Source of the DNA: Chryseobacterium sp. Leaf201 | GTDB taxonomy: Bacteria; Bacteroidota; Bacteroidia; Flavobacteriales; Weeksellaceae | Direction: 5' to 3' | NCBI RefSeq assembly: GCF_001421435.1 | Contig: NZ_LMKA01000067.1 | Span: 1 to 42,575, forward strand | DNA: 42,575 nucleotides | Shown here: one piece after another, positions 16,654 through 25,321 of the stretch | How positions within the stretch are numbered: the stretch's first letter is position 1 | Layout: every line of letters starts with the position of its first letter | Notes under the pieces: model-generated | The model's input: the letters and a program-made list of their open reading frames with translations, nothing else | The model's database searches: none | Told to the model about the DNA's origin: nothing | Position numbers and translations under genes: made by a program

Positions 16654-16674
16654 TAAAAGTTAAATCTTAAATCA
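16654..16674 (+). repeat. Three TAAAnnn heptads upstream of nuoB
   Basis: TAAAAGT, TAAATCT and TAAATCA stand in exact 7-bp phase, ending five bases before the nuoB start. This is the weakest member of the set of heptad spacers in this operon. Confidence 0.55.
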
Positions 16675-16679
16675 ATCAA

Positions 16680-17240
16680 ATGTCAGATAACAAACCAATA
16701 ATAAGAACAGATGCAACTGCTCCCGAAGGATTTGAAGGAGAAGGCTTTTTCGCAACGAAACTGAGCAGTGTAATCGGGATGGCCAGAAAGTTTTCGCTTT
16801 GGCCTTTGCCTTTCGCAACCTCTTGTTGCGGTATCGAGTTTATGGCGACACTGAACCCTACCTATGACGCTTCCAGATTCGGTATGGAGAGAAACTCTTT
16901 CTCACCGAGACAGGCAGATATGCTGATGGTCTGCGGAACGATCGCTAAAAAATTAGGGCCTGTGCTGAAAGAAGTATATACCCAGATGGCTGAGCCGAAA
17001 TGGGTAGTTGCTGTTGGTGCATGCGCATGCAGCGGTGGTATTTTTGACACCTATTCCGTGCTACAGGGGATCGACAAAATTATTCCGGTTGACGTATACG
17101 TTCCGGGATGCCCACCGAGGCCGGAGCAGATTATTGAAGGCGTAATGCAGGTTCAGGCTTTGGCAGAAAGCGAGAGCATCAGAAGAAGGGATATGCCTGA
17201 ATACCAGAAATTATTAGATTCTTACAACATAAGCAACTAA
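16680..17240 (+). CDS. nuoB: NADH-quinone oxidoreductase subunit B
   Basis: The 186-aa peripheral-arm subunit binds the terminal [4Fe-4S] cluster N2, which passes electrons to quinone. The ligand set is visible: the tandem Cys pair in ATSCCGIEFMA (C49, C50), Cys in GACACSGG (about 115) and VPGCPPRPE (C144). The length fits the family. It is followed 5 bp later by nuoC. Confidence 0.97.
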   Translation: MSDNKPIIRTDATAPEGFEGEGFFATKLSSVIGMARKFSLWPLPFATSCCGIEFMATLNPTYDASRFGMERNSFSPRQADMLMVCGTIAKKLGPVLKEVYTQMAEPKWVVAVGACACSGGIFDTYSVLQGIDKIIPVDVYVPGCPPRPEQIIEGVMQVQALAESESIRRRDMPEYQKLLDSYNISN

Positions 17241-17245
17241 CGGGA

Positions 17246-17740
17246 ATGACAAACGAATTTGTATTAGAAGCCATCACAAGAGAATTTCCTGATTCTGTCA
17301 TCTCAAGTGCTGAGCCCTATGGAATGCTTACTGTTGAAGTAAAAAAGGACGATATTAAAAAAATCATCCATTACCTTAAAGATTCATCACTGGAAATTAA
17401 TTTCCTTACCGATATATGCGGAATCCATTATCCTGAATTTCCTGATAAGGAAATCGGGGTGGTTTATCACCTTCATAACATGATGACCAATTTCAGGCTG
17501 CGTCTGAAAATCTTTATGTCCAGGGAAAATATTGAAGTTGACTCTCTCGTAGAACTGTACGCCGGAGCTAACTGGATGGAAAGGGAAACCTATGATTTCT
17601 TCGGAATTAAATTCAAGGGACATCCTGACCTTCGCCCTATCCTAAATATGGAAGATCTGGGCTACCATCCGATGCTGAAGGAATATCGCCTTGAAGACGG
17701 TACCAGGACAGATAAGGACGATGCCATGTTCGGAAGATAA
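17246..17740 (+). CDS. nuoC: NADH-quinone oxidoreductase subunit C
   Basis: A 164-aa 30-kDa-type subunit that caps the quinone-binding region of the peripheral arm; it has no cofactor. The family signature ANWMERETYDFFGIKFKGHPDLRPIL is intact near residues 110-136. It is separate from nuoD, as in Bacteroidetes and mitochondria rather than the fused nuoCD of enterobacteria. Confidence 0.96.
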   Translation: MTNEFVLEAITREFPDSVISSAEPYGMLTVEVKKDDIKKIIHYLKDSSLEINFLTDICGIHYPEFPDKEIGVVYHLHNMMTNFRLRLKIFMSRENIEVDSLVELYAGANWMERETYDFFGIKFKGHPDLRPILNMEDLGYHPMLKEYRLEDGTRTDKDDAMFGR

Positions 17741-17747
17741 AAATAAT

Positions 17748-17796
17748 GCAATAAGCAGCAAGCAATAAGCTTAATGCCTAGAGCCCAAAGCATTTA
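17748..17796 (+). repeat. Seven GC-anchored heptads upstream of nuoD
   Basis: Seven consecutive 7-bp units each beginning with GC (GCAATAA, GCAGCAA, GCAATAA, GCTTAAT, GCCTAGA, GCCCAAA, GCATTTA) fill the nuoC-nuoD gap and end four bases before the nuoD ATG. Phase is perfect; the other positions vary. Confidence 0.85.
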
Positions 17797-17800
17797 AATT

Positions 17801-19024
17801 ATGAAAGATAACTCATTATCCAATATACTTAACCAATACGAAAGTAAGGAACAGATTGACGGGCAGTTATACACCCTCAATTTAGGACCTACCCACCCTG
17901 CCACGCACGGGATCTTCCAGAATGTCTTAACGATGGACGGAGAAAGGATCCTTCATGCGGAACAGACGGTAGGTTATATCCACAGGGCATTTGAGAAAAT
18001 TTCCGAAAGAAGGAATTATGCTCAGATTACCACCCTTACCGACCGTATGAACTACTGTTCTGCGCCAATCAACAACATCGGATGGCACATGACGGTAGAA
18101 AAACTGATCGGTGTTGAAGTCCCTAAGCGTGTAGACTATATGCGTGTAATTTTAATGGAGCTGGCACGGATCGGGGATCACCTGATCTGTAACGGGGTTA
18201 CCGGAATGGATGCCGGAGCAATTACCGGACTTACCTATATGTTCATCGAAAGAGAACGTATTTACGATATGTACGAGCAAATCTGCGGGGCGAGAATGAC
18301 AACCAATATGGGAAGAATCGGAGGTTTTGAAAGAGATTTCACACCAAAGTTTCATGAGTTATTACAGGATTTCCTGAAAACTTTCCCGGCAAGATTCAAA
18401 GAATTCGGTACTTTATTAGAAAGAAACAGAATTTTTATGGACAGAACCATCGGAGCAGGAGCAATTTCTGCAGAACGAGCATTAAGCTATGGTTTTACCG
18501 GTCCTAATTTACGTGCGACAGGGGTAGATTATGACGTAAGAGTTGCACAACCCTACTCTTCTTATGAAGATTTCGACTTTATTATTCCTGTAGGAACTGC
18601 CGGTGATACGTATGACCGGTTTATGGTTCGCCAGCAGGAAATCTGGGAATCGATCAAAATTATCAAGCAGGCTTACGAGAACCTTCCGGAAGGACCATTC
18701 CACGCGGATGTTCCTGACTTCTACCTTCCTGAAAAAGCGGATGTATACCAGAAAATGGAAGCATTGATCTACCATTTCAAAATTGTAATGGGAGAAACCG
18801 ACGTACCGAAAGGTGAGGTTTACCATGCAGTGGAAGGCGGAAACGGTGAATTAGGATTCTACATGGTGAGTGACGGCGGAAGAAGCCCGTACAGGCTTCA
18901 CTTCAGAAGGCCTTGTTTCATTTACTACCAGGCTTATCCTGAAATGATTACAGGTTCTGTGATTTCTGATGCCATCGTTACGATGTGCAGCATGAATATT
19001 ATTGCGGGAGAATTGGACGCATAA
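17801..19024 (+). CDS. nuoD: NADH-quinone oxidoreductase subunit D
   Basis: The 407-aa 49-kDa subunit is related to [NiFe] hydrogenase large subunits; with NuoB it forms the quinone-reducing site. [10 protein letters not shown] (28-37) holds the His loop, followed by [11 protein letters not shown] and further conserved blocks NRIFMDRT and [18 protein letters not shown] [14 protein letters not shown] near the C-terminus. It has full length. The gap after nuoC is filled by heptad repeats rather than a recognisable Shine-Dalgarno. Confidence 0.97.
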   Translation: MKDNSLSNILNQYESKEQIDGQLYTLNLGPTHPATHGIFQNVLTMDGERILHAEQTVGYIHRAFEKISERRNYAQITTLTDRMNYCSAPINNIGWHMTVEKLIGVEVPKRVDYMRVILMELARIGDHLICNGVTGMDAGAITGLTYMFIERERIYDMYEQICGARMTTNMGRIGGFERDFTPKFHELLQDFLKTFPARFKEFGTLLERNRIFMDRTIGAGAISAERALSYGFTGPNLRATGVDYDVRVAQPYSSYEDFDFIIPVGTAGDTYDRFMVRQQEIWESIKIIKQAYENLPEGPFHADVPDFYLPEKADVYQKMEALIYHFKIVMGETDVPKGEVYHAVEGGNGELGFYMVSDGGRSPYRLHFRRPCFIYYQAYPEMITGSVISDAIVTMCSMNIIAGELDA

Positions 19025-19028
19025 TTTT

Positions 19029-19108
19029 GTACAGGGTACAAAGTAAAATGTATTAAAGATTAATAAATAGAAAGTACGCTGTACATGGTACACTGTACAT
19101 TTTACAAA
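19029..19108 (+). repeat. GTAC-anchored heptad arrays upstream of nuoE
   Basis: Left array: GTACAGG, GTACAAA, GTAAAAT, GTATTAA (19029-19056). Right array: GTACGCT, GTACATG, GTACACT, GTACATT, TTACAAA (19074-19108). Each is in 7-bp phase; the two are offset by 3 bp across an AT-rich centre. Because GTAC is self-complementary, the arrays can pair as an imperfect hairpin. The right array ends 8 bp before the nuoE ATG. Confidence 0.85.
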
Positions 19109-19116
19109 TAAAGAAA

Positions 19117-19626
19117 ATGAGCGAAACAATAGCTTTTAAACCGGAAAGTTTAGCACAGGTACATAAAATTATGGCAAGATATCCTGAAGGAAGACAGAAG
19201 TCTGCCCTTCTGCCTGTACTTCACCTGGCACAGAAAGAATTCGGAGGATGGTTAGACGTTCCCGTAATGGATTATGTTGCGGAATTATTGAGTATCAAGC
19301 CTATTGAGGTATACGAAGTAGCTACGTTCTACACCATGTTCAATATGAAGCCGGTAGGGAAATATGTTCTGGAAGTTTGCAGAACAGGACCATGCATGGT
19401 TTCCGGAAGCGAGAAAATACTTAACCATATCAGGACCAGACTGAACATCAAAGACGGGGAAACCACAGCAGACGGTATGTTTACCCTAAAGCCTGCTGAA
19501 TGCCTGGGCGCGTGCGGATATGCTCCGATGATGCAGCTGGGGAAATTCTTTCATGAAAACCTCACGATAGAAAAAGTAGACGAAATCCTTGACCTTTGCA
19601 GGGAAGGACAGCTTGCTTTGGATTAA
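19117..19626 (+). CDS. nuoE: NADH-quinone oxidoreductase subunit E
   Basis: A 169-aa 24-kDa thioredoxin-like subunit of the NADH-input module carrying [2Fe-2S] cluster N1a. The four ligands are visible as CRTGPC (C88, C93) and CLGAC (C129, C133). The N-terminal helical part includes YPEGRQKSALLPVLHLAQ, typical of the family. It works with NuoF and NuoG, whose genes follow. Confidence 0.97.
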   Translation: MSETIAFKPESLAQVHKIMARYPEGRQKSALLPVLHLAQKEFGGWLDVPVMDYVAELLSIKPIEVYEVATFYTMFNMKPVGKYVLEVCRTGPCMVSGSEKILNHIRTRLNIKDGETTADGMFTLKPAECLGACGYAPMMQLGKFFHENLTIEKVDEILDLCREGQLALD

Positions 19627-19684
19627 TCCTGTTTTAAATTCTTCATTTTAGATTTTAAATAATTAAATTTTAATATTAATTAAT

Positions 19685-19719
19685 GCAAAAAGCCGCAAGC
19701 TGATTGCAATAAGCAAATA
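19685..19719 (+). repeat. Five GC-anchored heptads upstream of nuoF
   Basis: GCAAAAA, GCCGCAA, GCTGATT, GCAATAA, GCAAATA in perfect 7-bp phase, ending three bases before the nuoF ATG. Same GC anchor as the nuoC-nuoD spacer, and the unit GCAATAA is shared. The AT-rich stretch before it (about 19650-19684) also looks 7-bp phased. Confidence 0.85.
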
Positions 19720-19722
19720 AAA

Positions 19723-21081
19723 ATGAGTAAAAAACTTTTACTTAAAGATGCACACATAGAAGGCATCCGCTATCTGGAAACCTACCGCAAACAGGGAGGC
19801 TACGGAGCAGCAGAGAAAGCCCTGAAAATGACACCCGATGAAATTCTTGAAGAAGTAAAAGCTTCAGGACTCCGCGGACGTGGAGGAGCCGGGTTTCCTA
19901 CAGGAATGAAATGGAGCTTTCTGGCAAAACCGGAAGGCGTTCCGAGACACCTTGTGGTGAATGCCGATGAATCTGAGCCGGGAACTTTCAAAGACCGCTA
20001 CCTGATGGAATACCTTCCTCACCTGCTGATCGAAGGAATGCTTATTTCATCATACTGTTTAGGTTCAAACGTATCTTACATTTATATCCGTGGTGAATAT
20101 TCATGGATTCCTGATATTCTGGAAGAAGCCATTGAAGAAGCCAGAGCAGCAGGGTTTTTAGGTAAAAATATCTTAGGAACCGGTTTCGATTGTGAAATCT
20201 ACGTTCAGAGAGGCGGAGGTGCCTATATCTGCGGTGAAGAAACGGCGTTGCTTGAATCCCTTGAAGGAAAAAGAGGAAACCCGAGACTGAAACCGCCGTT
20301 CCCTGCTGTAAAAGGACTTTGGGAAAGACCGACGGTAGTAAATAACGTTGAATCAATTGCAGCCATTGTTCCGATTATTGATATTACAGGAGCGGAATAT
20401 GCTAAAATCGGCGTAGGAAGATCCACTGGGACGAAACTGATTTCGGCCTGTGGAAACATCAACAAACCGGGCGTGTATGAAATTGACATGACCATTACCG
20501 TAGAAGAATTCATCTATTCTGATGAATACTGCGGTGGAATCAAAGACGGAAAAAAACTGAAAGCATGCATCCCGGGAGGAAGCTCAGTACCGATTGTTCC
20601 TGCCAATTTACTGCTTAAAACCGTAAACGGAGAACCGAGATACATGAACTACGAATCTTTGGCAGACGGTGGATTCGCTACCGGAACCATGATGGGTTCA
20701 GGAGGATTCATCGTACTGGATGAAGACCAGTGTATCGTAGAACATACCATGACTTTAGCAAGATTTTACCATCATGAAAGTTGCGGACAGTGTACACCAT
20801 GCCGTGAGGGTACGGGATGGATGCACAAAATTTTAAAAAAGATCGAAAACGGACAGGGTAAAATGGAAGATATCGATCTTCTTTGGGACATCCAGAGAAA
20901 AATAGAAGGCAACACGATCTGCCCGTTGGGGGATGCGGCAGCGTGGCCTGTAGCGGCGGCTATCCGCCATTTCAGGGATGAATTTGAATGGCATGTTAAA
21001 AACCCGGAATTGTGTCTTACACAAAACTACGGTCTGGCAAATTATGCAGATCCTATTCCGGTGCCATCAGTTAATTCTTAG
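19723..21081 (+). CDS. nuoF: NADH-quinone oxidoreductase subunit F
   Basis: The 452-aa subunit oxidises NADH through FMN and holds [4Fe-4S] cluster N3. GRGGAGFPTG (52-61) is the nucleotide/FMN glycine loop; RGGGAYICGEETALLESLEG is the family FMN-side motif. HESCGQCTPCREG (about 351-363) provides three Cys ligands, and the Cys in TICPLGD (about 399) the fourth. It has full length. It is separated from nuoG by an unrelated beta-barrel gene. Confidence 0.97.
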   Translation: MSKKLLLKDAHIEGIRYLETYRKQGGYGAAEKALKMTPDEILEEVKASGLRGRGGAGFPTGMKWSFLAKPEGVPRHLVVNADESEPGTFKDRYLMEYLPHLLIEGMLISSYCLGSNVSYIYIRGEYSWIPDILEEAIEEARAAGFLGKNILGTGFDCEIYVQRGGGAYICGEETALLESLEGKRGNPRLKPPFPAVKGLWERPTVVNNVESIAAIVPIIDITGAEYAKIGVGRSTGTKLISACGNINKPGVYEIDMTITVEEFIYSDEYCGGIKDGKKLKACIPGGSSVPIVPANLLLKTVNGEPRYMNYESLADGGFATGTMMGSGGFIVLDEDQCIVEHTMTLARFYHHESCGQCTPCREGTGWMHKILKKIENGQGKMEDIDLLWDIQRKIEGNTICPLGDAAAWPVAAAIRHFRDEFEWHVKNPELCLTQNYGLANYADPIPVPSVNS

Positions 21082-21103
21082 GGGTAAGAAGATAAAATTA
21101 TAG

Positions 21104-21928
21104 GTGATAAAAAAGTGTTTATTGTTGTTAGCAGTAACAGCAATAGTGGGCGTTAAAGCTCAAAAAAGTCACGTGGATCCGTTTAAGAAAGGATCAGTGA
21201 TGGTATTCTGGGGGTGGAACAGTTCAGTATATTCAAAATCAGATATCCATTTTAAAGGGGACGGATATGATTTTCAACTGGATAACGTTACAGCCCATGA
21301 CAGACAGACGAAATTTGATTGGGGGACGTATTTTAATCCTTCCTCAATTACAATTCCGCAGGTGAACTACAGAATTACATATTTTCCGAAAGATAATCTG
21401 GGGATTACTTTAGGAATGGACCACATGAAATATGTAATGGATCAGGACCAGACAGTGGACGTAAAAGGATATATTAATAATCCTGAATACGCTTCTCTGG
21501 TGCAGAATGGAAAAGTGGATTTAAGTGATGCCAAATTATTGACATTTGAACACACGGACGGTCTTAACTATATTAACATAGGAGCACAGAAATATCATAA
21601 TGTTCTGAATAAAAAGAACTTTGATCTTTTTCTAAGCTATGGAGCCGGAGTCGGGGCCTTATTGCCTAAGTCTAATGTAAGGCTGATGGGCAATGAAAGA
21701 AGCGACCGGTTTCATCTGGCAGGTTTCGGGGCTGATGCAAGGGCAGCGGTTAGTTTAGTGGCAATAAGACATATTGTGGTTCAGGTAGAAGGTAAATTCG
21801 GATACATTAATATGCCGGATATCAAAACAACACTCAACAATAAGCCGGATAAGGCTTCACAGGATTTTGTGTACGGAGAGCTTGATTTTGGTATCGGATA
21901 TACATTTAATACGAAGAAGTATAATTAA
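21104..21928 (+). CDS. Outer-membrane beta-barrel-like protein embedded in the nuo operon
   Basis: The 274-aa product begins with a Sec signal peptide (MIKKCLLLLAVTAIVGVKAQ, GTG start) and continues as alternating beta-strands rich in Tyr, Phe and Gly. It ends in ELDFGIGYTFNTKKYN, an outer-membrane-barrel-like final strand plus a short tail. I recognise no enzymatic domain. It lies 22 bp after nuoF and 42 bp before nuoG, in the same orientation and without a visible terminator, so it is probably cotranscribed with complex I although its product should reside in a different membrane. It lacks the heptad spacer found before most nuo genes here. Whether its position is conserved needs comparison with other Weeksellaceae. 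Confidence 0.8.
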   Translation: MIKKCLLLLAVTAIVGVKAQKSHVDPFKKGSVMVFWGWNSSVYSKSDIHFKGDGYDFQLDNVTAHDRQTKFDWGTYFNPSSITIPQVNYRITYFPKDNLGITLGMDHMKYVMDQDQTVDVKGYINNPEYASLVQNGKVDLSDAKLLTFEHTDGLNYINIGAQKYHNVLNKKNFDLFLSYGAGVGALLPKSNVRLMGNERSDRFHLAGFGADARAAVSLVAIRHIVVQVEGKFGYINMPDIKTTLNNKPDKASQDFVYGELDFGIGYTFNTKKYN

Positions 21929-21970
21929 ACAGCGCTTCACTGCTCCGGCAGTAAAGCAAAAGCATAGAAT

Positions 21971-22969
21971 ATGAGCGAAGAGGTTAAAAAATTCAAAATA
22001 ACTATAGACGGACAGACTGCTGAAGTTTTGCCTGGAACTTCTATTTTGGAAGCTGCCAGACAGATCGGCGGAAAATCTGTACCTCCTGCAATGTGCTACT
22101 ACAGCAAATTGGAAGCAAGCGGAGGAAGATGCAGAACGTGCCTGGTGGAAGTATCCAAAGGATCCGAAGCAGATCCGCGCCCTATGCCCAAACTGGTGGC
22201 AAGCTGCAGAACAAATGTAATGGACGGCATGGAAGTAAAAAACCTTACTTCTGATAAAGCCCAGGAAGGAAGAAAAGCCGTAACTGAATTTTTACTGGTT
22301 AATCACCCTCTGGACTGCCCGGTGTGCGACCAGGCCGGTGAATGCCATTTACAGGATCTCGGTTACGAGTACGGTAATGAGAACACCAGAACGGAGTTTG
22401 AAAGAAATACCTATGATGCAGATGATCTCGGCCCGAACATTAAACTGAATATGAACCGTTGCATCCTGTGTGCACGTTGTGTTTTAACAGCCAATCAGCT
22501 GACAGAAACCAGGGAACACGGAATCCTGTTCAGAGGAGACCACGCAGAGATTTCAACTTACCTGAATAAAGCTTTGGATAATGACTTTATCGGAAACATT
22601 ATTGATGTTTGTCCGGTAGGTGCTTTAACAGACAGGACCGCACGTTTTGCAAGCAGGGTATGGTTTACAAAACCGATGAATGCTTCATGCAAATGTGATA
22701 AATGTTCAGGAAAAGCCACGGTTTACATGAAAGGCGATGAAATTGTAAGGGTAACGGCCAGAAAAGACCAGTGGGGAGAGGTGGAAGAATTCATCTGCGA
22801 TACCTGCCGTTTTGAAAGAAAGAATTTAAGCGACTGGAATATTGAAGGTCCGAGGCATATTGACCGGCATTCGGTGATTTCACTGAACCATTATGAAAAG
22901 CCTAAAGATGAGCTGAGGGTTTTAGACAATCCGCTCGCTAAAGAAATCAGTGAAAAAGACGAAAAATAA
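21971..22969 (+). CDS. nuoG: NADH-quinone oxidoreductase subunit G, short form
   Basis: A 332-aa subunit that carries electrons from NuoF towards NuoI. The [2Fe-2S] N1b site uses C42, C54, C57 and C79; HPLDCPVCDQAGEC (112-125) is the N5-type His/Cys site; NRCILCARCV and CPVGALT give a [4Fe-4S] site; a further Cys group (CKCDKC...CDTC, about 236-281) matches the start of the molybdopterin-oxidoreductase-like region. The long C-terminal molybdopterin-type domain of E. coli NuoG (total ~900 aa) is absent, as in other Flavobacteriia that I know. The stop is followed by a clean spacer, so this is the natural length and not a frameshift. Confidence 0.95.
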   Translation: MSEEVKKFKITIDGQTAEVLPGTSILEAARQIGGKSVPPAMCYYSKLEASGGRCRTCLVEVSKGSEADPRPMPKLVASCRTNVMDGMEVKNLTSDKAQEGRKAVTEFLLVNHPLDCPVCDQAGECHLQDLGYEYGNENTRTEFERNTYDADDLGPNIKLNMNRCILCARCVLTANQLTETREHGILFRGDHAEISTYLNKALDNDFIGNIIDVCPVGALTDRTARFASRVWFTKPMNASCKCDKCSGKATVYMKGDEIVRVTARKDQWGEVEEFICDTCRFERKNLSDWNIEGPRHIDRHSVISLNHYEKPKDELRVLDNPLAKEISEKDEK

Positions 22970-22979
22970 TTAATCTTTA

Positions 22980-23048
22980 AGACATAAGATTTCAGATATA
23001 AGACAACAGATTTAAAACCTGACATCTAGCATCTGACATCTGTTATCT
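22980..23048 (+). repeat. Inverted heptad arrays (AGAnnnn)5 / (nnnnTCT)4 upstream of nuoH
   Basis: Five units beginning AGA (AGACATA, AGATTTC, AGATATA, AGACAAC, AGATTTA; 22980-23014) are followed after six bases by four units ending TCT (GACATCT, AGCATCT, GACATCT, GTTATCT; 23021-23048). AGA and TCT are complementary, so the arrays can form a long, regularly interrupted hairpin. It lies directly between nuoG and nuoH, 13 bp before the nuoH ATG. Confidence 0.88.
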
Positions 23049-23061
23049 AAATAAATAAAAA

Positions 23062-24126
23062 ATGGATTTACTTACATTTAAATTGATACTTGTACTGGCG
23101 CTTTTCCTGCTTTCTTTAACGATTGCAGCCTACTCTACCTGGGCGGAAAGAAAAGTGGCTGCCATTATGCAGGACAGGATCGGGCCGAACAGATCAGGGC
23201 CTTTCGGATTGCTGCAGCCTCTTGCCGACGGTGGAAAGTTTTTCTTTAAGGAAGATTTTACCCCGGCCAATGCAGAAAAATTTCTTTTCGTATTGGGGCC
23301 TGCCCTGGTGATGTTTATTTCATTGATTACAGGAGCGGTAATTCCATGGGGAAAAAGCCTGAACATCGGAGGGACTTCTTTTGACCTTCAGGTAGCCAAC
23401 ATTGATGTCGGCGTACTTTTCATCATCGGGATGGCTTCCATCGGAGTATACGGAATCATGATCGGAGGCTGGGCTTCCAACAATAAATATTCATTATTAG
23501 GGGCCATCCGTGCCTCTTCCCAGATGATTTCTTATGAACTTGCGATGGGACTGGCCTTGCTTTCTATCATTATGATGACGGGAAGCCTGGATTTAAAGGT
23601 CATTACAGAAAATCAGACTACAGGAAAACTCTGGGGATTCATTCCATGGGTTTCCGGGCTGAACTGGAATATTTTCTATCAGCCGGTTGCATTCCTGATA
23701 TTCTTTGTCGCTGCTTTGGCAGAAACGAACAGGCATCCTTTTGATTTACCGGAATGTGAATCTGAACTGGTAACAGGATACTCTACAGAATACTCTTCCA
23801 TGAAACTGGGATTATATATGTTCGGCGAATATGTGAATATGTTTATTTCCAATGCATTTATGGTGGTACTGTTCTTCGGAGGATACAATTATCCGGGGAT
23901 TGAATGGGTAACCCAGCACTGGGGAGAAAATACAGCCGGAATTTTAAGTATTGTGGCTTTCCTGACGAAAACGGTAATCGGAATCCTGATCTTTATGTGG
24001 ATCAGATGGACACTGCCGAGATTCAGGTATGACCAGCTGATGCACTTAGGATGGAAAACCCTGATCCCGATGGCATTGGTTAACCTTCTGGTTACAGGCG
24101 CTGTTATTTTAGCGTTTGCAAACTAA
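23062..24126 (+). CDS. nuoH: NADH-quinone oxidoreductase subunit H
   Basis: The 354-aa membrane subunit with about eight spans joins the peripheral and membrane arms and lines the quinone tunnel. Family motifs are present: AERKVAAIMQDRIGPNR near residue 29, GLLQPLADGGKFFFKE, the ASSQMISYELAMGLALL region, and AETNRHPFDLPECESELVTGY with the conserved acidic residues. It has full length. Confidence 0.97.
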   Translation: MDLLTFKLILVLALFLLSLTIAAYSTWAERKVAAIMQDRIGPNRSGPFGLLQPLADGGKFFFKEDFTPANAEKFLFVLGPALVMFISLITGAVIPWGKSLNIGGTSFDLQVANIDVGVLFIIGMASIGVYGIMIGGWASNNKYSLLGAIRASSQMISYELAMGLALLSIIMMTGSLDLKVITENQTTGKLWGFIPWVSGLNWNIFYQPVAFLIFFVAALAETNRHPFDLPECESELVTGYSTEYSSMKLGLYMFGEYVNMFISNAFMVVLFFGGYNYPGIEWVTQHWGENTAGILSIVAFLTKTVIGILIFMWIRWTLPRFRYDQLMHLGWKTLIPMALVNLLVTGAVILAFAN

Positions 24127-24220
24127 AGAAGGGTACATTTGAGAATTAAGCTGATATACATTTTATACAATCAAAATATTCAGCTTCATATATATTTAAA
24201 AATTAAGATAACAGGCAAGA

Positions 24221-24255
24221 TGAGTCTAAAATCTGATGTCTAACATCTAACATCT
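24221..24255 (+). repeat. Five nnnnTCT heptads upstream of nuoI
   Basis: TGAGTCT, AAAATCT, GATGTCT, AACATCT, AACATCT in perfect 7-bp phase, ending 8 bp before the nuoI ATG. AGA/AGG-type units precede it (about 24206-24219), giving a weaker inverted partner as in the nuoG-nuoH spacer. Confidence 0.85.
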
Positions 24256-24263
24256 ATAATTAA

Positions 24264-24821
24264 ATGAAACTTACGAACAGATCAAAAGTTGTTTCCAATA
24301 AAGAAATGACCCTTGCTGAAAAGATCTACCTCCCTGCTATTTTTACCGGGATGGGGATTACATTTAAGCATGCTGTAAGGACCGTACTGAAAGGTGCCCC
24401 CGCAGTATATTCTTATCCGGAAGTACAGAAGCCGAGAGCAGATATCTGGAGAGGTCAGCACGTTCTGAAAAGAGACGAGGAAGGCAGAGAAAGATGTACG
24501 GCCTGCGGACTTTGTGCAGTGGCCTGCCCTGCAGAAGCCATTACCATGACGGCTGCTGAAAGAACAAAAGAAGAAAAAGACCTGTACAGGGAAGAAAAAT
24601 ATGCATCGGTATATGAAATCAATATGCTGAGATGTATTTTCTGCGGGATGTGTGAAGAAGCATGCCCGAAATCTGCCATTTACCTTACCGACAGGCTGGT
24701 GGATGTGGAAACCAACAGAGGTTCTTTTATTTACGGAAAAGATAAATTGGTAGAAAAAATAAACGAAAGGATTGATATCACTGAAAGACAGTCCGAGAAA
24801 CAAAAAAATGCGGTAAAATAA
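24264..24821 (+). CDS. nuoI: NADH-quinone oxidoreductase subunit I
   Basis: The 185-aa 8Fe ferredoxin-type subunit holds clusters N6a and N6b. The two sets CTACGLCAVACP (C78, 81, 84, 88) and CIFCGMCEEACP (C124, 127, 130, 134) are intact. An N-terminal amphipathic helix (~20-45) anchors it at the membrane. The stop overlaps the nuoJ ATG by one base, so translation is coupled. Confidence 0.97.
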   Translation: MKLTNRSKVVSNKEMTLAEKIYLPAIFTGMGITFKHAVRTVLKGAPAVYSYPEVQKPRADIWRGQHVLKRDEEGRERCTACGLCAVACPAEAITMTAAERTKEEKDLYREEKYASVYEINMLRCIFCGMCEEACPKSAIYLTDRLVDVETNRGSFIYGKDKLVEKINERIDITERQSEKQKNAVK

Positions 24822-25318
24822 TGGATCAGTTTTTATTTTTCTTGGTGGCGTTTTTAGCAGTGGCAAGTGCGGTATACTTTGTATTCGCACGAAATCCGCT
24901 TTATGCTGTTCTGTCATTAATTGTAACTATGTTTTCTATTGCGGGCATGTACATTCTCCTGAATGCACAGTTCCTTGCGATTATTCAGATTATTGTGTAC
25001 GCCGGTGCCATCATGGTACTGTTCCTTTATATCCTGATGATGCTTAACCTTAATAAACAAGACGAAAGCAAGAAGAACAATACTTTAAAATTTGTCGGTG
25101 TTTTTACGGCAGGCCTTTTATTGATTGGGGTTTTAGGGGTATTCAGAGGTGTTCATGACAATCATGTTATTGTAGAAAACGTAGATAAAGGAGTAGGTCT
25201 TACAAAAAATCTGGGAAGGCTTTTATTCAACGAATATGTTTTGCCGTTTGAGCTTGCTTCCATCCTGATTTTAGCAGGTATTGTAGGTGCGGTATTAATC
25301 GGTAAAAAAGATTTATAA
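24821..25318 (+). CDS. nuoJ: NADH-quinone oxidoreductase subunit J
   Basis: A 165-aa membrane-arm subunit with five spans. FLVAFLAVASAVYFVFARNPLYAVL and QIIVYAGAIMVLFLYILMML are the typical helix 1 and helix 3 signatures; the latter includes the pi-bulge-forming region. It overlaps nuoI by one base and precedes nuoK by 3 bp. Confidence 0.96.
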   Translation: MDQFLFFLVAFLAVASAVYFVFARNPLYAVLSLIVTMFSIAGMYILLNAQFLAIIQIIVYAGAIMVLFLYILMMLNLNKQDESKKNNTLKFVGVFTAGLLLIGVLGVFRGVHDNHVIVENVDKGVGLTKNLGRLLFNEYVLPFELASILILAGIVGAVLIGKKDL

Positions 25319-25321
25319 ATT

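Noticed and set aside
17748..17796. CRISPR array
   Set aside because: The units are 7 bp with no separate spacers, and no cas genes occur in the window.
21929..21970. Heptad repeats in the gap before nuoG
   Set aside because: The gap holds an ordinary small stem-loop (ACTGC/GCAGT) and no 7-bp phase.
21971..22969. Truncated or frameshifted nuoG
   Set aside because: All expected N-terminal cluster ligands are intact and the stop is followed by a regular spacer; short NuoG is normal in this group.
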